Numbered from the stretch's first letter, positions 16,082 through 24,861 are shown. The stretch is 28,511 nucleotides of DNA from CAYQTK01 sp964420375 (GCA_964420375.1 CAYQTK010000040.1:1-28511), one strand, 5' to 3'. The notes: generated from the letters alone by a model not told the origin. Made by a program: numbers and translations.

Positions 16082-17137
16082 TCAACCTCGATAGCTTTTT
16101 TGGAGCTCTTTTAGTATCCGATATGTTTTCTCAGCCTGGATGATATTAAGAGTTCCCAATCCGCAAGCCGGGGTTATCACTATCTTGCGCCGAAGCAGTG
16201 ACTCGTCTACACCCTCTTTTTTCATCCTTTCTGTCCAGGAATCAAGCTTTTCCTGCAACGAGGGCTTTTCTTCATTGTCGATGTCCTCCGAGGTGGGAAT
16301 GATGCCTACTGCAAACCATCCCCCCCTCTCCAGGAAACCCTGCACGTCGTTTGCATAGATGGCCAAGGTTTCGCCGAAGTTATAGGCGTCGAAGTTTATC
16401 ATGTCCAGGTTGGATTGCATTACCAAGCCCCAATCGGTGTTGCCGCAACAATGCATGCCGATTATTGCTCCCGTGGCGCGAAGCGGGTCTATGACCTGGT
16501 TGAGACGGGTGACAACCTCCTCCTTGGACACCGTCAACATGGCAGTGCTGCCGTACGCGGAAAGCATGGGCTCGTCCAGGAAAAACAGAACCTTGTCCGC
16601 GTACTCCGACAGTAGCTTTATCTGCCAGATCGACTTCAGGGAAAGAAGCTTCATAAGCGCATCCGCCCACGCGGAGTTGAAAAGCAGAGGCTTTCCATCC
16701 TGGTCGTTGATGGAGTAGCCGAACGAAAAAGGCGCGATTATCTGGGCCTTGACCAGGGGAAACTTTCTTGCTTCTTTTTTTAGCCTGTCCACAAAAGCAT
16801 GGAACCCCTGGGCGTAGTCCGGAGACATGGCAAAGTCGGAAAGCCCCTCCCCGCTTGCCTCCGCAGCTATTGCTTTTTCGTAGAAGGCGGAGAGATCGTT
16901 CTCGCCCTCGTTCGTGTCCACGTACACCGTCTTCTTATCCGGGAGGTGTTTTACACCGGGCAGACCTTCCACCGGCTGGACTTCCATTTTTTCGGTGTAG
17001 CGCAGCGACTGTAGCTGCGGCCAGTGGGGGGCATCGGGCAGATGGTCGAAAACCAGCTCAAGTGCAGCCTCCATGTCGGTGTGGGGAAGGCTGCCGATGC
17101 CGGTGGCCATGCCCGGAAACAATCCGTTATTCGTCAT
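16082..17137 (-). CDS. Short MetE-like / UROD-like methyltransferase
   Basis: A 351-aa protein of the UROD/MetE superfamily. It starts near GIGSLPHTD, the usual beginning of the MetE C-terminal barrel, and so corresponds to a 'core' MetE without the N-terminal domain. The zinc-site pattern of MetE and MtaA/MtbA (His-x-Cys ... Cys) is present as MHCCGN (His229, Cys231) and ITPACGLG (Cys325). The start at 17137 has a clear AAAGGAG on the minus strand. Its methyl donor cannot be read from sequence: methyl-cobalamin or another methylated carrier is more likely than methyl-tetrahydrofolate polyglutamate for such short forms (inference). It is the last gene of the run from 20032, 63 bp after the MacB-type permease. 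Confidence 0.8.
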   Translation of the reverse strand: MTNNGLFPGMATGIGSLPHTDMEAALELVFDHLPDAPHWPQLQSLRYTEKMEVQPVEGLPGVKHLPDKKTVYVDTNEGENDLSAFYEKAIAAEASGEGLSDFAMSPDYAQGFHAFVDRLKKEARKFPLVKAQIIAPFSFGYSINDQDGKPLLFNSAWADALMKLLSLKSIWQIKLLSEYADKVLFFLDEPMLSAYGSTAMLTVSKEEVVTRLNQVIDPLRATGAIIGMHCCGNTDWGLVMQSNLDMINFDAYNFGETLAIYANDVQGFLERGGWFAVGIIPTSEDIDNEEKPSLQEKLDSWTERMKKEGVDESLLRRKIVITPACGLGTLNIIQAEKTYRILKELQKSYRG

Positions 17138-17200
17138 ATCCGCTCCTTTTGCCGTTGATGTGATATATGTTAGCACGGCGTGGAGTAACGATGAAACCAT

Positions 17201-18406
17201 TTACTTCTTCAATGCCTCTACAGGCTCGAGTGAAGCGGCCCGCAGCGCGGGATAGATACCGAAAACCATACCTACCAGGAGCGCCATGGCAACTGCAATC
17301 AGCACGCCCGGCAGGGACATCACCAGCCCCCAGTCTCCCAGGTCGGACAGGAGCCGAGAAGCTGCTGTGCCCGCGGCTATACCCAAGGCTGCGCCCGCTC
17401 CGGAGAGAAGTACCGACTCGAAGAAGAACTGGAGGAATATATCAGTGCCGGTCGCTCCCATTGCTTTCCTTATGCCGATCTCGGTGGTCCTTTCCATGAC
17501 CGACACCAGCATGATGTTCATAATCCCCACTCCCCCGGTGATGAGAGCAACCGCGGCCAGGCCTATGAGCAGCACCTTCATGGTCTCCGATACCTTGGAA
17601 GCCGTCCTTATCATCTCCCGCTGGTTGATGACGTGAAAATCCAGGCTGTCCTTGCCGAGATGGTGATGAAGTCGATGCCTCCTCCTGAGAAAGTCGGTTA
17701 TGTCTTCCCTTACATCGGGCATCTCTTCTATGGAGGGACAATCAACCGCTATGGTGTGTAGGTAATCTGTCCCCAGAACCCGGGTCTGCGCGGTTGCCAG
17801 GGGAACGACAACCCAGTCGTCGGGATGGAACCATCCCATGTCGCCCTTTTCCTCGAAAACACCGATAACCCCGTACCTGGACCGGTTTATCCGCAATTGT
17901 GCTTTTATTGGTTCTCTATCCGGAAAAAGCTTGTCCGCGATACGGGCGCCCAGGACACATACCCGCTTGCGGCCCCGGTCTTCACCGGGAGTGAAAAATC
18001 TGCCGCTTGCCAGCCGGAAGTTTCTTACCTTAAGGAAAGCGGGCGTCGCTCCCACCAGGGAAACGCTTTCGGCTTTGCTGCGTCTTTGCGCTGTCACCTT
18101 GCCGATGACCTCCGGGCTCACGGTCACGCCTTTTATCTTCGACTCAATGAACTCGGCGTCTTCCCGCGAAAGGGAGTCCCGGGTTCTTTCGGTGGCGCCG
18201 CTTGCGGAACCGGGAAGGACCACCAGGGTTTCCGTGCCCAGAAACTCCATCTGCTGAAGTATTGCCTGGCGGGAGCCTTCGCCTGCGGCAACGACCACGA
18301 TAACCGCGGCCACCCCGGTGACCACACCGATGACTGTCAAAAACGATCGGAGAGGATGAGCGGCAAGGGATTGCAACGCCCCCGCCAGAATCTCGGTCAG
18401 CCTCAT
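17201..18406 (-). CDS. MacB-type ABC transporter permease
   Basis: A 401-aa inner-membrane protein of the FtsX/MacB permease family: a first transmembrane helix (SFLTVIGVVTGVAAVIVVV, residues about 20-40), a large periplasmic domain to about residue 265, and three C-terminal helices with the conserved ERTTEIGIRKAMGAT loop and a PALRAASLEPVEALK end. The start at 18406 (MRLTEI) is ten bases after the stop of the PPIase gene; an upstream in-frame TTG at 18433 is possible. No strong ribosome binding site is seen, so translation may be coupled. Normal partners are an ATPase (MacB NBD or LolD-like) and a MacA-type adaptor; neither is in the window. Its neighbours include two lipoproteins, which fits an envelope or lipoprotein transport role (inference). 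Confidence 0.88.
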   Translation of the reverse strand: MRLTEILAGALQSLAAHPLRSFLTVIGVVTGVAAVIVVVAAGEGSRQAILQQMEFLGTETLVVLPGSASGATERTRDSLSREDAEFIESKIKGVTVSPEVIGKVTAQRRSKAESVSLVGATPAFLKVRNFRLASGRFFTPGEDRGRKRVCVLGARIADKLFPDREPIKAQLRINRSRYGVIGVFEEKGDMGWFHPDDWVVVPLATAQTRVLGTDYLHTIAVDCPSIEEMPDVREDITDFLRRRHRLHHHLGKDSLDFHVINQREMIRTASKVSETMKVLLIGLAAVALITGGVGIMNIMLVSVMERTTEIGIRKAMGATGTDIFLQFFFESVLLSGAGAALGIAAGTAASRLLSDLGDWGLVMSLPGVLIAVAMALLVGMVFGIYPALRAASLEPVEALKK

Positions 18407-18416
18407 GGAAGGAAGT

Positions 18417-19151
18417 TTATTGGAGCCCCTCAATATAGACCTTTTTGATTGTCGGCGGGTCCACCGGCCTGTCCCTTTCGCCGGTGGAAAGGTCTCCTAT
18501 GGTATGAGCCACGTTAATGCCTTCGACCACTTCCCCGAATACTGTGTACTCGTTGTCCAGTTGCGGCTGGCGGGAAAGGCAGATTAAGAACTGGCTTCCT
18601 GCGGAGTTCACCTCGCCTTCAAGGCGCGCCATGGCCACGGTGCCTTCCTTGTGGCGGAGGCTGCTGAGCTCAGCGTCAATGGTATAGCCGGGCCCTCCCT
18701 TGCCGGTGTTGAAGGGACATCCCGCCTGGATGATGAAGTCATCCACCACCCGGAAAAAGGTCAGGCCGTCGTAGAAATGGCTTTGGGCAAGTTTAATGAA
18801 GTTCCGGCAGGTATTAGGGGCTTCCTGGGGAAAGAACTTGAACTTAATGGTCCCGTACTCGGTTTCGAGCACTGCGCGCAGGCCCTCCATGTCAGAGTCG
18901 GACATGTCTTCAACTTTGCCCTCCCATATCTGACGAAGCTTTCCCTTGGCCTGTTTGGCGTGGGAGCCGGAAGGGTAGCGGGCAAGATAGGCTTCATAGG
19001 CCTCTGCAGTATCATTGCTGTCGGCTCTTTCCCAAAGCTCCTGTTGAGAAAGCCGGCGGGTGGGGTCTTTCTCCTTGTCGTCGCCGTTACAATTGAAAAG
19101 CCCCCACGCCAGCAGACACAATAACACCGCACCCACGTATCTTTTTTTCAT
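18417..19151 (-). CDS. Cyclophilin-type peptidyl-prolyl isomerase lipoprotein (active-site intact)
   Basis: A 244-aa protein with a signal peptide and a Cys (LLAWGLFNC) suggesting a lipoprotein. Residues about 35-90 are helical and TPR-like (EAYEAYLARYPSGSHAKQAKG), followed by a cyclophilin domain. The catalytic positions look intact: TFFRVVDDFIIQAG carries the family's FxxRVxxxFxxQ, and GSQFLI follows. Likely role: folding of envelope proteins in the periplasm. The start at 19151 overlaps the stop of the upstream paralogue (ATGA), with AGGAGG on the minus strand. Confidence 0.9.
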   Translation of the reverse strand: MKKRYVGAVLLCLLAWGLFNCNGDDKEKDPTRRLSQQELWERADSNDTAEAYEAYLARYPSGSHAKQAKGKLRQIWEGKVEDMSDSDMEGLRAVLETEYGTIKFKFFPQEAPNTCRNFIKLAQSHFYDGLTFFRVVDDFIIQAGCPFNTGKGGPGYTIDAELSSLRHKEGTVAMARLEGEVNSAGSQFLICLSRQPQLDNEYTVFGEVVEGINVAHTIGDLSTGERDRPVDPPTIKKVYIEGLQ

Positions 19152-20032
19152 CCGCCCCCTCCTGTCTCCTCCAAAGCCGGGTCTTTGTCGGGGATATCTT
19201 TATTGCCGTCGTCGGTCAAGTCTATGCCTTCCACTGTGACGTCTTTTATATGAATGGGCTCAGCCGGCTTGAAAGGGCCGCGCTTTCCCATGGTGGTCTC
19301 CACCCGGGAGATTTCTTCCACTACCTCTATCCCTTCCACGACCTCGCCGACCACCGTGTATTCGCCGTCCATGGCAGGCATCCGTTTCAGGGTTATGAAA
19401 AACTGGCTGCCGCCCGTATCTTTGTCAACCGGGAGATGATAGATGGACACTCTTCCCCGCTTGTGCTTGATGTCGTTTTTCTCAAATGGCACGAAGTAAC
19501 CCGGTCCGCCGAGTCTGTCTCCTATGAGGTCTCCAATGAGTACAACCTTGCCGGGTTTCACCATGTCCACCTTGAGCTCCTTGTAGAAATCCGACGCCGC
19601 CAGCAGAACAAGGTTCCGGGAATTTTCCGGAGCTGCTTTCGGAAACAGCTTGATCCGGAACGAGCCCATGGAGGTCTTTACACATAGACGCGCTTTTTCA
19701 AGCTCCCGGTTACTGAGGTTATGGACCTTTCCCTCGAGGAAGTTTCGGATAACTAGCCTAACCTCGTCCTTTTTTTTGCTGTCCGGATATTTTTCAAGGT
19801 AACTCCGCAACTTTTTAATCGACCGCGCAGCTATCGCTTTTCTGAGAGTCAGCTCCTCGATCCTTTCCTCCGCTGGCTTGGCATAATCGCCTTGCGGGTA
19901 CTCTTTCAAATACTCGCGGTACGCCTCGATGGTGTCCGTCCGCCTGGCTTTTAGATATGAATCTTTCTCACAAGACGCAAAGCATAATGCCAAAAAGGCT
20001 GCAAGAAAAATAACCAAAATGGAACGCCGCAT
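19148..20032 (-). CDS. Cyclophilin-fold lipoprotein paralogue lacking catalytic residues
   Basis: A 294-aa protein with a signal ending LALCFASCEKD, so a lipoprotein. A TPR-like segment at about 30-100 contains two similar units (YREYLKEYPQGDYAKPAEE and LRSYLEKYPDSKKKDE). The C-terminal 180 residues align with the cyclophilin of the next gene: LAASDFY, GGPGYFVPFE, GGSQFFITLKRMPAMDGEYTV. Where the neighbour has TFFRVVDDFIIQAG this protein has KVDMVKPGKVVLIG, so the catalytic Arg and the Gln are replaced. It is probably a non-catalytic scaffold or binding module. The start at 20032 is supported by GGAGG. It is first of the run 20032-16082; the acidic Gly-rich C-terminus ends the protein. Confidence 0.85.
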   Translation of the reverse strand: MRRSILVIFLAAFLALCFASCEKDSYLKARRTDTIEAYREYLKEYPQGDYAKPAEERIEELTLRKAIAARSIKKLRSYLEKYPDSKKKDEVRLVIRNFLEGKVHNLSNRELEKARLCVKTSMGSFRIKLFPKAAPENSRNLVLLAASDFYKELKVDMVKPGKVVLIGDLIGDRLGGPGYFVPFEKNDIKHKRGRVSIYHLPVDKDTGGSQFFITLKRMPAMDGEYTVVGEVVEGIEVVEEISRVETTMGKRGPFKPAEPIHIKDVTVEGIDLTDDGNKDIPDKDPALEETGGGG

Positions 20033-20185
20033 TAGTATCCTCCGTGTTTATTTTCCGTCGGGACTCCCCTGCTGTCAAACCACGGGGGCCGGGAACTTCG
20101 CTGATAAAGGCCCTTGCAGGCTTTTTTATGCCGTTTTATAATGGCTTTTATAGCAGGAGACGGTTTTTATAAACGGAATTTGCCT

Positions 20186-20191
20186 TATAAT
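20186..20191 (+). promoter_or_regulatory. Possible -10 element (TATAAT) for the diguanylate cyclase gene
   Basis: A perfect TATAAT 26 bases before the ATG at 20218 in an AT-rich stretch. No convincing -35 is seen at 16-18 bases upstream (the best is TTTTTA), so this is a candidate only. The ATG itself has no strong ribosome binding site, so a nearly leaderless or weakly translated message is possible. Confidence 0.35.
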
Positions 20192-20217
20192 AATATATTG
20201 TCTTTGTGTAATGTGTC

Positions 20218-21135
20218 ATGAAGAATGCAGTGCTAATCATAGATGACGACGACAATGTCCGGCGGGAAGTCAAACAGCGCCTTCAGGAGTCGCGCCTTTT
20301 CGATCAGTACTACGAAGCCGGCGACGGTATTGACGGTTTCAAGATACTCCTTAACAAGGCGGTCGACCTTGTGCTCTGCGACGTAGTCATGCCCGGCATC
20401 GACGGGTTCAAGTTCCTCAGCATGAAGAACGCACGCGGTGAGTTCGACGACATCCCGGTGATCATGCTGACCGGGGAGGACGACGTCAAGCTGAAGATCA
20501 AGGCCCTTGACCAGGGCGCCAGCGATTACATCACCAAGCCTTTTCATCCCGGCGAGCTGATCGCAAGGGTCCGGGTCCACTACGACATCAAGCGCCTTCA
20601 GGAAGAGCTCCGGATAAGCAACCGCCGGCTGGAAGAGCTTTCCAACACCGACGACCTGACCAAGCTCTACAACCGCCGTTACTTCATGGAGCTCATGGAG
20701 CTCGAGTTCCAGCGGGCACAGCGGTACGAGTCCAACATGAGCTTCGTGATGATCGACATTGACAACTTCAAGAGCTTCAACGACAACTACGGCCATCTGC
20801 TTGGAGACCGCATACTCTACGAGGTGGCCCAACTGCTTCGCGAGACGTTGCGCGTCCACGACATAGTGGGCCGTTACGGAGGCGAGGAGTTCGGCATGCT
20901 CATGCCGGAGACCGATGACAAGGGCGCGCTGGTGGTTGCGGAAAGATATCGCAAGCGGGTCGAGGAGTTCGTTCTTTTCGAGGGCGACAAGGAACTCCGC
21001 ATTACCATAAGCCTTGGTGTGGCCGGTTACCCCCATCCGGAGATCAACACGGTTGACGACCTTATCCGGCTTGCAGACAACGCCCTTTACAAGGCCAAGG
21101 CCAACGGCCGCAACCGCGTCGAGGTCGTGGATTAA
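20218..21135 (+). CDS. Response regulator with GGDEF domain (diguanylate cyclase)
   Basis: A 305-aa PleD/WspR-like protein: a receiver domain (residues about 1-125) with acidic pocket DDDD at 9-12, phospho-acceptor Asp55 in LCDVVMPG, Thr in MLTGED and Lys107 in YITKPF, then a short helical linker and a GGDEF domain. The active-site motif is GGEEF (221-225), and the I-site for product inhibition is intact as RVHD (212-215, five residues before). It should make c-di-GMP from two GTP when phosphorylated. No sensor kinase is in the window, so it is an orphan regulator. It precedes the glutamate synthase-like cluster by a 273-bp gap. Confidence 0.95.
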   Translation: MKNAVLIIDDDDNVRREVKQRLQESRLFDQYYEAGDGIDGFKILLNKAVDLVLCDVVMPGIDGFKFLSMKNARGEFDDIPVIMLTGEDDVKLKIKALDQGASDYITKPFHPGELIARVRVHYDIKRLQEELRISNRRLEELSNTDDLTKLYNRRYFMELMELEFQRAQRYESNMSFVMIDIDNFKSFNDNYGHLLGDRILYEVAQLLRETLRVHDIVGRYGGEEFGMLMPETDDKGALVVAERYRKRVEEFVLFEGDKELRITISLGVAGYPHPEINTVDDLIRLADNALYKAKANGRNRVEVVD

Positions 21136-21408
21136 ATCTTTCCCGCTGCATCTTTTTAAATAAGCCGGATAGTGTTATACTAACTCTCCAGCTTCACGCG
21201 CAACAGAACCGCGGATGAGAGCACGCAACGCTTTTCCGAAAGCGGGCTGAGACTGTGTAGACGGACGCGAGCAGTATCCTTACACATCGACCGACGGGAA
21301 GTAATATAGTAGACCCCTCTGATATCCGGGACAATCTGCGAAACAATTTGACAGGTATGTCTTGTCCTTTTGCAGGCGGAAGATGGTCAGGGGCGGAAAG
21401 GAGTAAAT
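21136..21408 (+). other. Long leader with possible structured RNA before the mvhD-like gene
   Basis: A 273-bp gap between the diguanylate cyclase stop and the mvhD-like start. TATACT at 21176-21181 could be a -10 box with a poor -35. Downstream are a stable hairpin CGCTTT-TCCG-AAAGCG (21229-21244) and a longer one TGTGTA...TACACA (21254-21286) with an inner GGA/TCC pair. I could not match it to any riboswitch: it lacks the GACGGAAGTAGG and GAAGGAACGC blocks of the glnA (glutamine) class. It may be a regulatory leader for the amidotransferase genes or simply intergenic sequence. Confidence 0.35.
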
Positions 21409-21834
21409 ATGGGCCCTCCTGCGAAACAGGGAGATTTCAAACCCCGGGTGATTGTGCTTTACTGCCAGGGGACTGCTGGCGAGGACACCCCCCCGGACAC
21501 AAGCCGTGAGTTTGAAGAATGTACTGTACGCGCAATAGTGGTTCCCTGTTCGAGCAAGGTCGAGACGGGTCTATTGGTCGGGATGCTCGAGCAAGGCGCT
21601 GACGGCATAACGGTGGTGGGATGCGAAAAAGGCGCGTGCCGGTTCAAAGTGGGAACAGCCAAGGCGGTGGGCAAAGTAAACCATGTAAGGGACATGCTCG
21701 ATCGGCTGGGACTGGGAGCGGAGCGTATAGCCATGACCCGGGCAAGCTCGCTGTCTTTTGACGACCTGCTCGAACTCGGCAAGCAAAGAGCAGAGGAAGT
21801 CAAGGGTATAGGACCGAACCCGATGAGACCATAA
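21409..21834 (+). CDS. MvhD-like [Fe-S] electron-transfer subunit
   Basis: A 141-aa protein of the MvhD/HdrF (methyl-viologen-reducing hydrogenase delta subunit) family, which carries a 2Fe-2S cluster and passes electrons to HdrA-type flavoproteins. Family features: an N-terminal VIVLYCQ, then VVPCSSKVETGLLVGMLEQG, and VVGCEKGACRFKVG. The usual CNWC-type first pair appears reduced to a single Cys, followed by EEC. The start at 21409 has a GGAAAGGAG site; an upstream TTG at 21370 has none. It precedes the glutamate synthase-like gene by 45 bp, most likely the same transcript. No hydrogenase or hdr gene is in the window. The context suggests it feeds electrons to the adjacent synthase-like protein (inference). 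Confidence 0.88.
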   Translation: MGPPAKQGDFKPRVIVLYCQGTAGEDTPPDTSREFEECTVRAIVVPCSSKVETGLLVGMLEQGADGITVVGCEKGACRFKVGTAKAVGKVNHVRDMLDRLGLGAERIAMTRASSLSFDDLLELGKQRAEEVKGIGPNPMRP

Positions 21835-21879
21835 CCAAGGCAATAGCCTTGTTACATTCTTAAACCAGGTGACGAAAAA

Positions 21880-24861
21880 ATGCCCAAGAAGTATCATGTC
21901 GAAATCAAGCCGGCCCCTCCCAGGTACTCGCGTGTGCCCAAGTACAGCTACTTCGAGGTTGACCGGTGTCTGGGATGCAGAAGGTGCGTGAAGTACACCG
22001 CCTGTATCTATGACGTACATGCCCGGCGAATGTTCGATGCGGAGCAGATGGTTGACACCGGCGACACAATGTGCGTGAACTGCTTCCGGTGTCTACAGGA
22101 ATGCAAAAACAACATCATGTCGCGGGCGATAAACCCGCGTTACGAACGGCTGGGTAACAACTACTGGACTCCCGACATCATAAGCCGCATCTGGAGTCAG
22201 GCGGAGACCGGCAAAATTCCCGTGACCGGCGCCGGCTACCGCGGACCATTCACCGGCCCCGGCTTCGACTCCATGTGGACCGACATGTCGGAGATTGTAA
22301 GGCCGACCCGCGACGGCATCCACGGCCGAGAGTACATAAGCACCATGGTCGAGTTGGGAAGAAAGCTTCCCCACCTCCACTTCAGCGAAAAAAATGATCT
22401 TAACGAAAAGCCGCCGCCCTTGCAGCGGATATCCATACCCGTGGTCCTGGACGTCCCCTCATTACACCATGCTAAAGAAAGCTCCCGATGGGCTATGGCC
22501 CGGGCCGCAGCAGAGCTCGAGACCGTTGCCGCGGCAGAGTACCAAGAAGCAACAACCTTCCTGGAAAACTTTAAGCCGAACCTCATGGTGAAACTCGATC
22601 CGGAAAACGACGACCTGCAAGGTCTCGCAGGCGCGCCGGTAGCGGAGATACCCTGGTCGGACAATGCCATAGAACACATCGAAAGAATCCGTTCCGAGCA
22701 TCCCGGCATGGTGGTATCCGTCCGGCTGCCTCTTGACAGCGAAGCCGCGTCCCGTTCAGTCGAGCTCACCAAAAACGGTGCGGGCGTGATCCATGTTTGC
22801 GCAGGACAAAACGGTGAAGGGCAAAACGGCAGGGGCGATGCATTCATCATCGACCTGGTGCGCGAGGTCCACCTTGCCCTGGTTGACGAGTGCATCCGGG
22901 AGCGGGTGTCATTGATCGCCGGCGGCGGCATTGCCATGGCCGAGCATATGGCCAAGATCATCATCTGCGGCGCGGACAGCGCAGCAGTGGAAACAGCGCC
23001 CATGGTCGCCCTCGAATGCCGGCTGTGCAGCGACTGCGAAAAGCAGGCGGTGTGCCCGGCAAGGATTGACCTTGTCCCTGAAGAGTGGGGCGCGCAGCGG
23101 ATCGTAAACCTCTTAGGAGCCTGGCACTCGCAGCTCATCGAGGTCATGGGCGCCATGGGCATGAGGGAGGTCAGGAGGCTCCGCGGAGAAGTGGGCAGGG
23201 CAATGTTCTTCTCCGACCTCGAGCGCGAAAACTTCGCGCCCTTGTTTGGAGAGCGAAAGCAACCGGTCCTCTCTTCCGGAAACCCCGGCCGGGACGCTGC
23301 CGCGCGGGATGAGGAGAGGACGGAGACTTTGGTTCCCGGACCTCCTGCGTTCGATCAGTGGAAGTCGCGGGACGGCGGTGCAGTTGCCGAAGAATGTCCC
23401 TCCCGCTTCAGGAACCGTCTTTCCAGGTACGAGGTCATCATAACCTCGGCGTGCACCCATTGCGGGGAGTGCGTGGACGCCTGCAAGTACGGCGTTCTTG
23501 AGAGCACCGGCGGATATCTTCTGTCGCCGCGGGAGTGGCGGTGCGTGGGACCTGGCCGGTGCAAAAACGAGGGTTCCTTTTGCGAAGACGCCTGCCCGGA
23601 GGATGCCATCCGCATCGGGCCCAACCCGCTCTGGCAGACCTTCGGGGACCCGCGCTGGAGTGCGGACCTGATCGTGTCTACCTGGCGCCAGGCAAAGACC
23701 GGACATCCTCCCTATGACTCCGGCCTCGATTACAAGAGCGGCAACTCCGGAGGAGGCTTCGACCGGATGGACTTCATCTTCCCGGACAAGCCGCCTGACC
23801 CGGACTTGAAACCCGGAAAGGTAGACCTCAGCATCCCCTTGAACAGGAGGAAGGATTCCCGGCGGCCCGCGGTGGAGATCGGCTTTCCGGTCTACGGTGG
23901 AGGCATGAGCTTCGGGTCCGTGAGCCTTATCACCATGCTCTCCCGCGCCCGGGCATATCAGGCATTTAACTCATTTACCTGCACCGGAGAAGGAGGATAC
24001 CCGGACGAGCTAACCGAGTACGATGACGCCGTCATCACCCAGGTGGCCACCGGCCTTTTCGGGGTCCGCGAAGAGACCATCCAGCGAGTGCGCATAGTGG
24101 AGTTCAAGTACGCGCAAGGGGCCAAGCCGGGCCTCGGCGGTCATCTGCTCGGCGACAAGGTCACGTCCGCGGTGGCCCGGATGCGCGAAGCAGTGGAAGG
24201 AAGCGCGTTGTTCTCGCCCTTCCCCTTCCACTCCGTGTACTCGGTGGAGGACCACAAAAAGCACGTGGACTGGATAAAGGAGATAAACCCCCGCGCCCTG
24301 GTGTCGGTCAAGGTGTCAACGCCCACTGACGTGGACATGGTGGCGGTGGGAAGCTATTACGCGGGAGCGCACATCATCCACATTGACGGGAGCTACGGCG
24401 GCACCGGCGCCGCTCCGGACATAGCCAAGAAGAACATCGCCATGCCCGTCGAGTACGCCATCAACAAGGTCCACCAGCTTCTGGTGGAAGAAGGCGTCCG
24501 CGACCAGATGACGCTTATCGCCAGCGGCGGCATCAGGACGGCGTGGGACATCGCCAAGGCAATCGCCCTGGGCGCGGACGGCGTTGTAATAGGGACCTCG
24601 GAGATGGTGGCCCTCGAGTGTATAAGGTGCGGAAACTGCGAGAGCGGGAGAGGATGCCCCCGCGGCATTGCAACCACTGACCCCCAACTGTCCACTGCTT
24701 ACTCCGTCGAATGGGGCACCCAGAGGCTTATAAACCTCTTCCACTCCTATGCACTACAGCTACAGGAGATTTTATGGCGGCTGGGAATGAAAAGCGTCAA
24801 GGAACTCGTCGGCAGGACAGACGTGCTTTCCCACCGCGACTACGAGAAGAACGGAAACTGA
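21880..24861 (+). CDS. Glutamate synthase-like protein with two homologous Fe-S/FMN halves
   Basis: A 993-aa protein built from two related halves. Half 2 (about 515-993) has a ferredoxin domain (ACTHCGECVDAC at 524-535), then the FMN/2-oxoglutarate barrel of glutamate synthase: GGGMSFGS (673-680), CTGEGGYPDE, KPGLGGHL, DGSYGGTGAAP (836-846) and a terminal C-x2-C-x2-C-x5-C at 914-926. Half 1 (about 1-460) has its own double Cys cluster (C30/33/36/42 and C65/68/71/75), the family stretch IVRPTRDGIHGREY and the same terminal Cys pattern (C380/383/386/392), but lacks GMSFG, KPGLGGHL and GGTGAxP. It is therefore probably inactive as a synthase. A charged linker (about 460-515) joins them. Half 2 likely reduces 2-oxoglutarate-imine to glutamate with ammonia from the amidotransferase encoded at 25021. 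The start has an AGGTGA site. Confidence 0.9.
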   Translation: MPKKYHVEIKPAPPRYSRVPKYSYFEVDRCLGCRRCVKYTACIYDVHARRMFDAEQMVDTGDTMCVNCFRCLQECKNNIMSRAINPRYERLGNNYWTPDIISRIWSQAETGKIPVTGAGYRGPFTGPGFDSMWTDMSEIVRPTRDGIHGREYISTMVELGRKLPHLHFSEKNDLNEKPPPLQRISIPVVLDVPSLHHAKESSRWAMARAAAELETVAAAEYQEATTFLENFKPNLMVKLDPENDDLQGLAGAPVAEIPWSDNAIEHIERIRSEHPGMVVSVRLPLDSEAASRSVELTKNGAGVIHVCAGQNGEGQNGRGDAFIIDLVREVHLALVDECIRERVSLIAGGGIAMAEHMAKIIICGADSAAVETAPMVALECRLCSDCEKQAVCPARIDLVPEEWGAQRIVNLLGAWHSQLIEVMGAMGMREVRRLRGEVGRAMFFSDLERENFAPLFGERKQPVLSSGNPGRDAAARDEERTETLVPGPPAFDQWKSRDGGAVAEECPSRFRNRLSRYEVIITSACTHCGECVDACKYGVLESTGGYLLSPREWRCVGPGRCKNEGSFCEDACPEDAIRIGPNPLWQTFGDPRWSADLIVSTWRQAKTGHPPYDSGLDYKSGNSGGGFDRMDFIFPDKPPDPDLKPGKVDLSIPLNRRKDSRRPAVEIGFPVYGGGMSFGSVSLITMLSRARAYQAFNSFTCTGEGGYPDELTEYDDAVITQVATGLFGVREETIQRVRIVEFKYAQGAKPGLGGHLLGDKVTSAVARMREAVEGSALFSPFPFHSVYSVEDHKKHVDWIKEINPRALVSVKVSTPTDVDMVAVGSYYAGAHIIHIDGSYGGTGAAPDIAKKNIAMPVEYAINKVHQLLVEEGVRDQMTLIASGGIRTAWDIAKAIALGADGVVIGTSEMVALECIRCGNCESGRGCPRGIATTDPQLSTAYSVEWGTQRLINLFHSYALQLQEILWRLGMKSVKELVGRTDVLSHRDYEKNGN

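Noticed and set aside
20112..20140. Terminator-like hairpin GGCC...GGC with six T between divergent genes
   Set aside because: Stem is only three to four pairs and no gene ends there on the plus strand.
21181..21320. Glutamine (glnA), TPP or c-di-GMP riboswitch in the leader
   Set aside because: Partial look-alikes only (CACGCA, CTGAGA, GACGGGAAGTA); the conserved blocks of each class are missing.
22236..23162. 308-aa open frame antisense to the glutamate synthase-like gene
   Set aside because: Shadow of the coding strand; no recognisable motif or ribosome binding site.
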